The notes under the pieces: generated by a model
Told to the model about the DNA's origin: nothing
What the model saw: only the letters and a program-made list of their open reading frames with translations
Database searches by the model: none
Assembly (NCBI GenBank): GCA_910579145.1
Contig: CAJTTQ010000111.1
Location: forward strand, 1 to 6,320
From: an uncultured Eubacterium sp.
Lineage (GTDB): Bacteria > Bacillota > Clostridia > Lachnospirales > Lachnospiraceae
Direction of reading: 5' to 3'
DNA: 6,320 nucleotides
Made by a program: the position numbers and the translations under genes
In this document: positions 5,496-6,320 of the stretch, one piece after another
How positions within the stretch are numbered: the first letter of the stretch is position 1
How the letters are laid out: the number at the start of each line of letters is the position of its first letter

Positions 5496-5817
5496 CTTTG
5501 TACGTGCGGCACTGACGGTAATACTTGCCGCCTGCTGCCAGCCCGCATTCGCTAAATGCGGCGGAGTAGATTACAGCTGGGGTGCGGACGGACTGGCGAA
5601 AGCCCACGACTTTGTGATAACCATATTGCTCTATGTAGTCTATGTCTGCTATGCCGTAGCCGGCATCGTGTCCGTCATAGCGAGCCTGCAGATCTACTTC
5701 AAGATAAACGCCGGAGAGGAAGGTTGGAAGAAAGAGATTATGATGGTGGTCGGAGCCATTCTGTTCATCATCGGTGCTACCGTCGTGTTCCCCGCTTTTT
5801 TCGGCTACCGGATATAG
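5482..5817 (+). CDS. DUF4134 conjugal transfer membrane protein (first copy)
   Basis: This encodes 111 residues from GTG 5482-5484. No ATG is available in this frame near the expected N-terminus, and GTG places a signal peptide correctly: a charged RHTDFVR start, a hydrophobic core and PAFA before a likely cut at residue 24. The mature part (KCGGVDYSW onward) has two membrane segments, about 44-72 and 84-104, separated by the polar FKINAGEEGWKKE loop, and ends FFGYRI. This matches DUF4134/TraE-like proteins of Bacteroidales conjugative transposons, small pilin- or VirB2/VirB3-sized inner-membrane components of the transfer apparatus. It overlaps traD by 14 bases, and the next gene is a second member of the family. 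The start codon is the least certain part. Confidence 0.75.
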   Translation: MRHTDFVRAALTVILAACCQPAFAKCGGVDYSWGADGLAKAHDFVITILLYVVYVCYAVAGIVSVIASLQIYFKINAGEEGWKKEIMMVVGAILFIIGATVVFPAFFGYRI

Positions 5818-5878
5818 AAACACTCAAATGCGCAAATGAGAAATAAGAGAACCGTAAAACAATTTTGAAACAAAACAG

Positions 5879-6133
5879 ATGAACAAATTACAGAAAATCA
5901 AGAACTCTATCAAAAAAATCGTCACATCGCCCCGCCTAAGCTCGCTGGCACTCATGCTGCTTGTCGGCACAGTCGCTTGCCTTGCTCAGAACACCGCAGG
6001 AAACTATGAAGCGGGCACAGCAGCCCTGACCACGGTCACAGAGGAAATCGCCAAGTATGTGCCCATCGTTGTCAAGCTCTGCTACGCCATTGCCGGCGTC
6101 GTGGCCGTTGTCGGCGCGATCAGCGTGGGTTGA
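5879..6133 (+). pseudogene. traE: DUF4134/TraE-like protein (second copy), 3'-truncated
   Basis: ATG 5879-5881 opens an 84-codon frame. It has a lysine-rich N-terminus, a hydrophobic signal sequence (LSSLALMLLVGTVACLAQ, likely cut after residue 36), a mature start NTAGNYEAG, and one membrane helix ending CYAIAGVVAVVGAISV. Family members continue with a polar loop (Y-I, N-N-E-E-type), a second helix and a FFGY end, about 35 residues more. Here the frame runs into Gly and TGA 6131-6133 because the DNA switches to Fic-coding sequence near 6127. The gene is therefore cut in mid-domain. It follows the first DUF4134 gene by 61 bases with an A-rich leader. Two DUF4134 genes in tandem before traF/traG is a usual arrangement; the later genes are absent here. 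Confidence 0.75.
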
Positions 6134-6320
6134 TGGCAATGGGCGCACTACTCGACTGGTGATGAATATGATTCAACGGCAGTTAGGACTTGTTCCATCC
6201 ATAGTCAGAAAAGAAGATAAGGGAGAATATATCCAGTCGTTGGTTGATAGCCGTGAGAATGATAATTCTACCATAGCGCAGGATATGATGCTTCGTCACC
6301 ATATATCGAACCTCAAACGT
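6129..6320 (+). pseudogene. Fic-domain protein fragment starting at the DGNGR core motif
   Basis: From 6129 a frame different from the DUF4134 gene reads V then DGNGRTTRLVMNMIQRQLG, followed by LVPSIVRKEDKGEYIQSL and DMMLRHHISNLKR, and stays open to the window end (64 codons). DGNGRxxR is the second half of the Fic motif HPFx(D/E)GNGRxxR, where Asp/Glu binds the metal and Gly-Asn-Gly-Arg holds the nucleotide phosphates; the catalytic His-Pro-Phe is missing. Fic enzymes usually transfer AMP to proteins. The start, the His and the inhibitory helix (if any) are missing upstream, so this piece is not functional alone. The abrupt start at the motif marks a DNA junction. Confidence 0.8.

Noticed and set aside
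5150..5548. Minus-strand frame of 132 codons opposite traD
   Set aside because: It is the mirror of the acidic, serine-rich traD tail and has no independent signal.

Overview
The window looks like accessory, mobile-element DNA from a Bacteroidales genome (Bacteroides, Parabacteroides or a relative). Three things point there: small conjugation proteins of the CTnDOT-type transfer operon (TraD-like and DUF4134/TraE-like), an IS4-family transposase tail of the kind common in Bacteroides, and upstream sequences matching the Bacteroides -7 promoter element TAnnTTTG. Family names are from recognition of the translated sequence; no database search was run.

Layout. (1) 1-227: the 3' end of an IS4-family transposase on the + strand, followed by the presumed right end of that insertion sequence. 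(2) 228-2928, minus strand: a tight two-gene cassette. The first gene (2928 to 1501) encodes an AlbA_2/Schlafen-like plus HATPase-like protein with a C-terminal winged helix (COG2865 type). The second (1481 to 228) encodes a membrane-anchored phosphoribosyltransferase-like protein with an unrecognised C-terminal region. (3) 2929-3731: mostly non-coding DNA with two short minus-strand reading frames of unknown value and a pair of GTGTACT direct repeats. (4) 3732-4454, minus strand: the N-terminal part of a tyrosine recombinase with no intact catalytic domain. (5) 4455-5069: AT-rich intergenic DNA with a second GTGTACT repeat pair and probable divergent promoters. (6) 5070-6133, + strand: the start of a conjugation operon (TraD-like, DUF4134, second DUF4134), the last gene cut off in mid-domain. 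(7) 6129-6320, + strand: the sequence switches abruptly into the core of a Fic-domain protein at its DGNGR motif.

Interpretation. The integrase, the second DUF4134 gene and the Fic gene are all broken, and no traA-traC-like genes lie ahead of traD. This is a decayed or rearranged element, or a chimeric contig at the Fic junction, rather than an intact conjugative transposon. The intact and most interesting part is the two-gene ATPase/phosphoribosyltransferase cassette. Its first gene carries a five-unit 10-bp repeat just before the winged helix. By reading the frames, loss or gain of one unit would terminate the protein before that helix, which suggests a phase-variable switch. The cassette's biological role is not known from the sequence.
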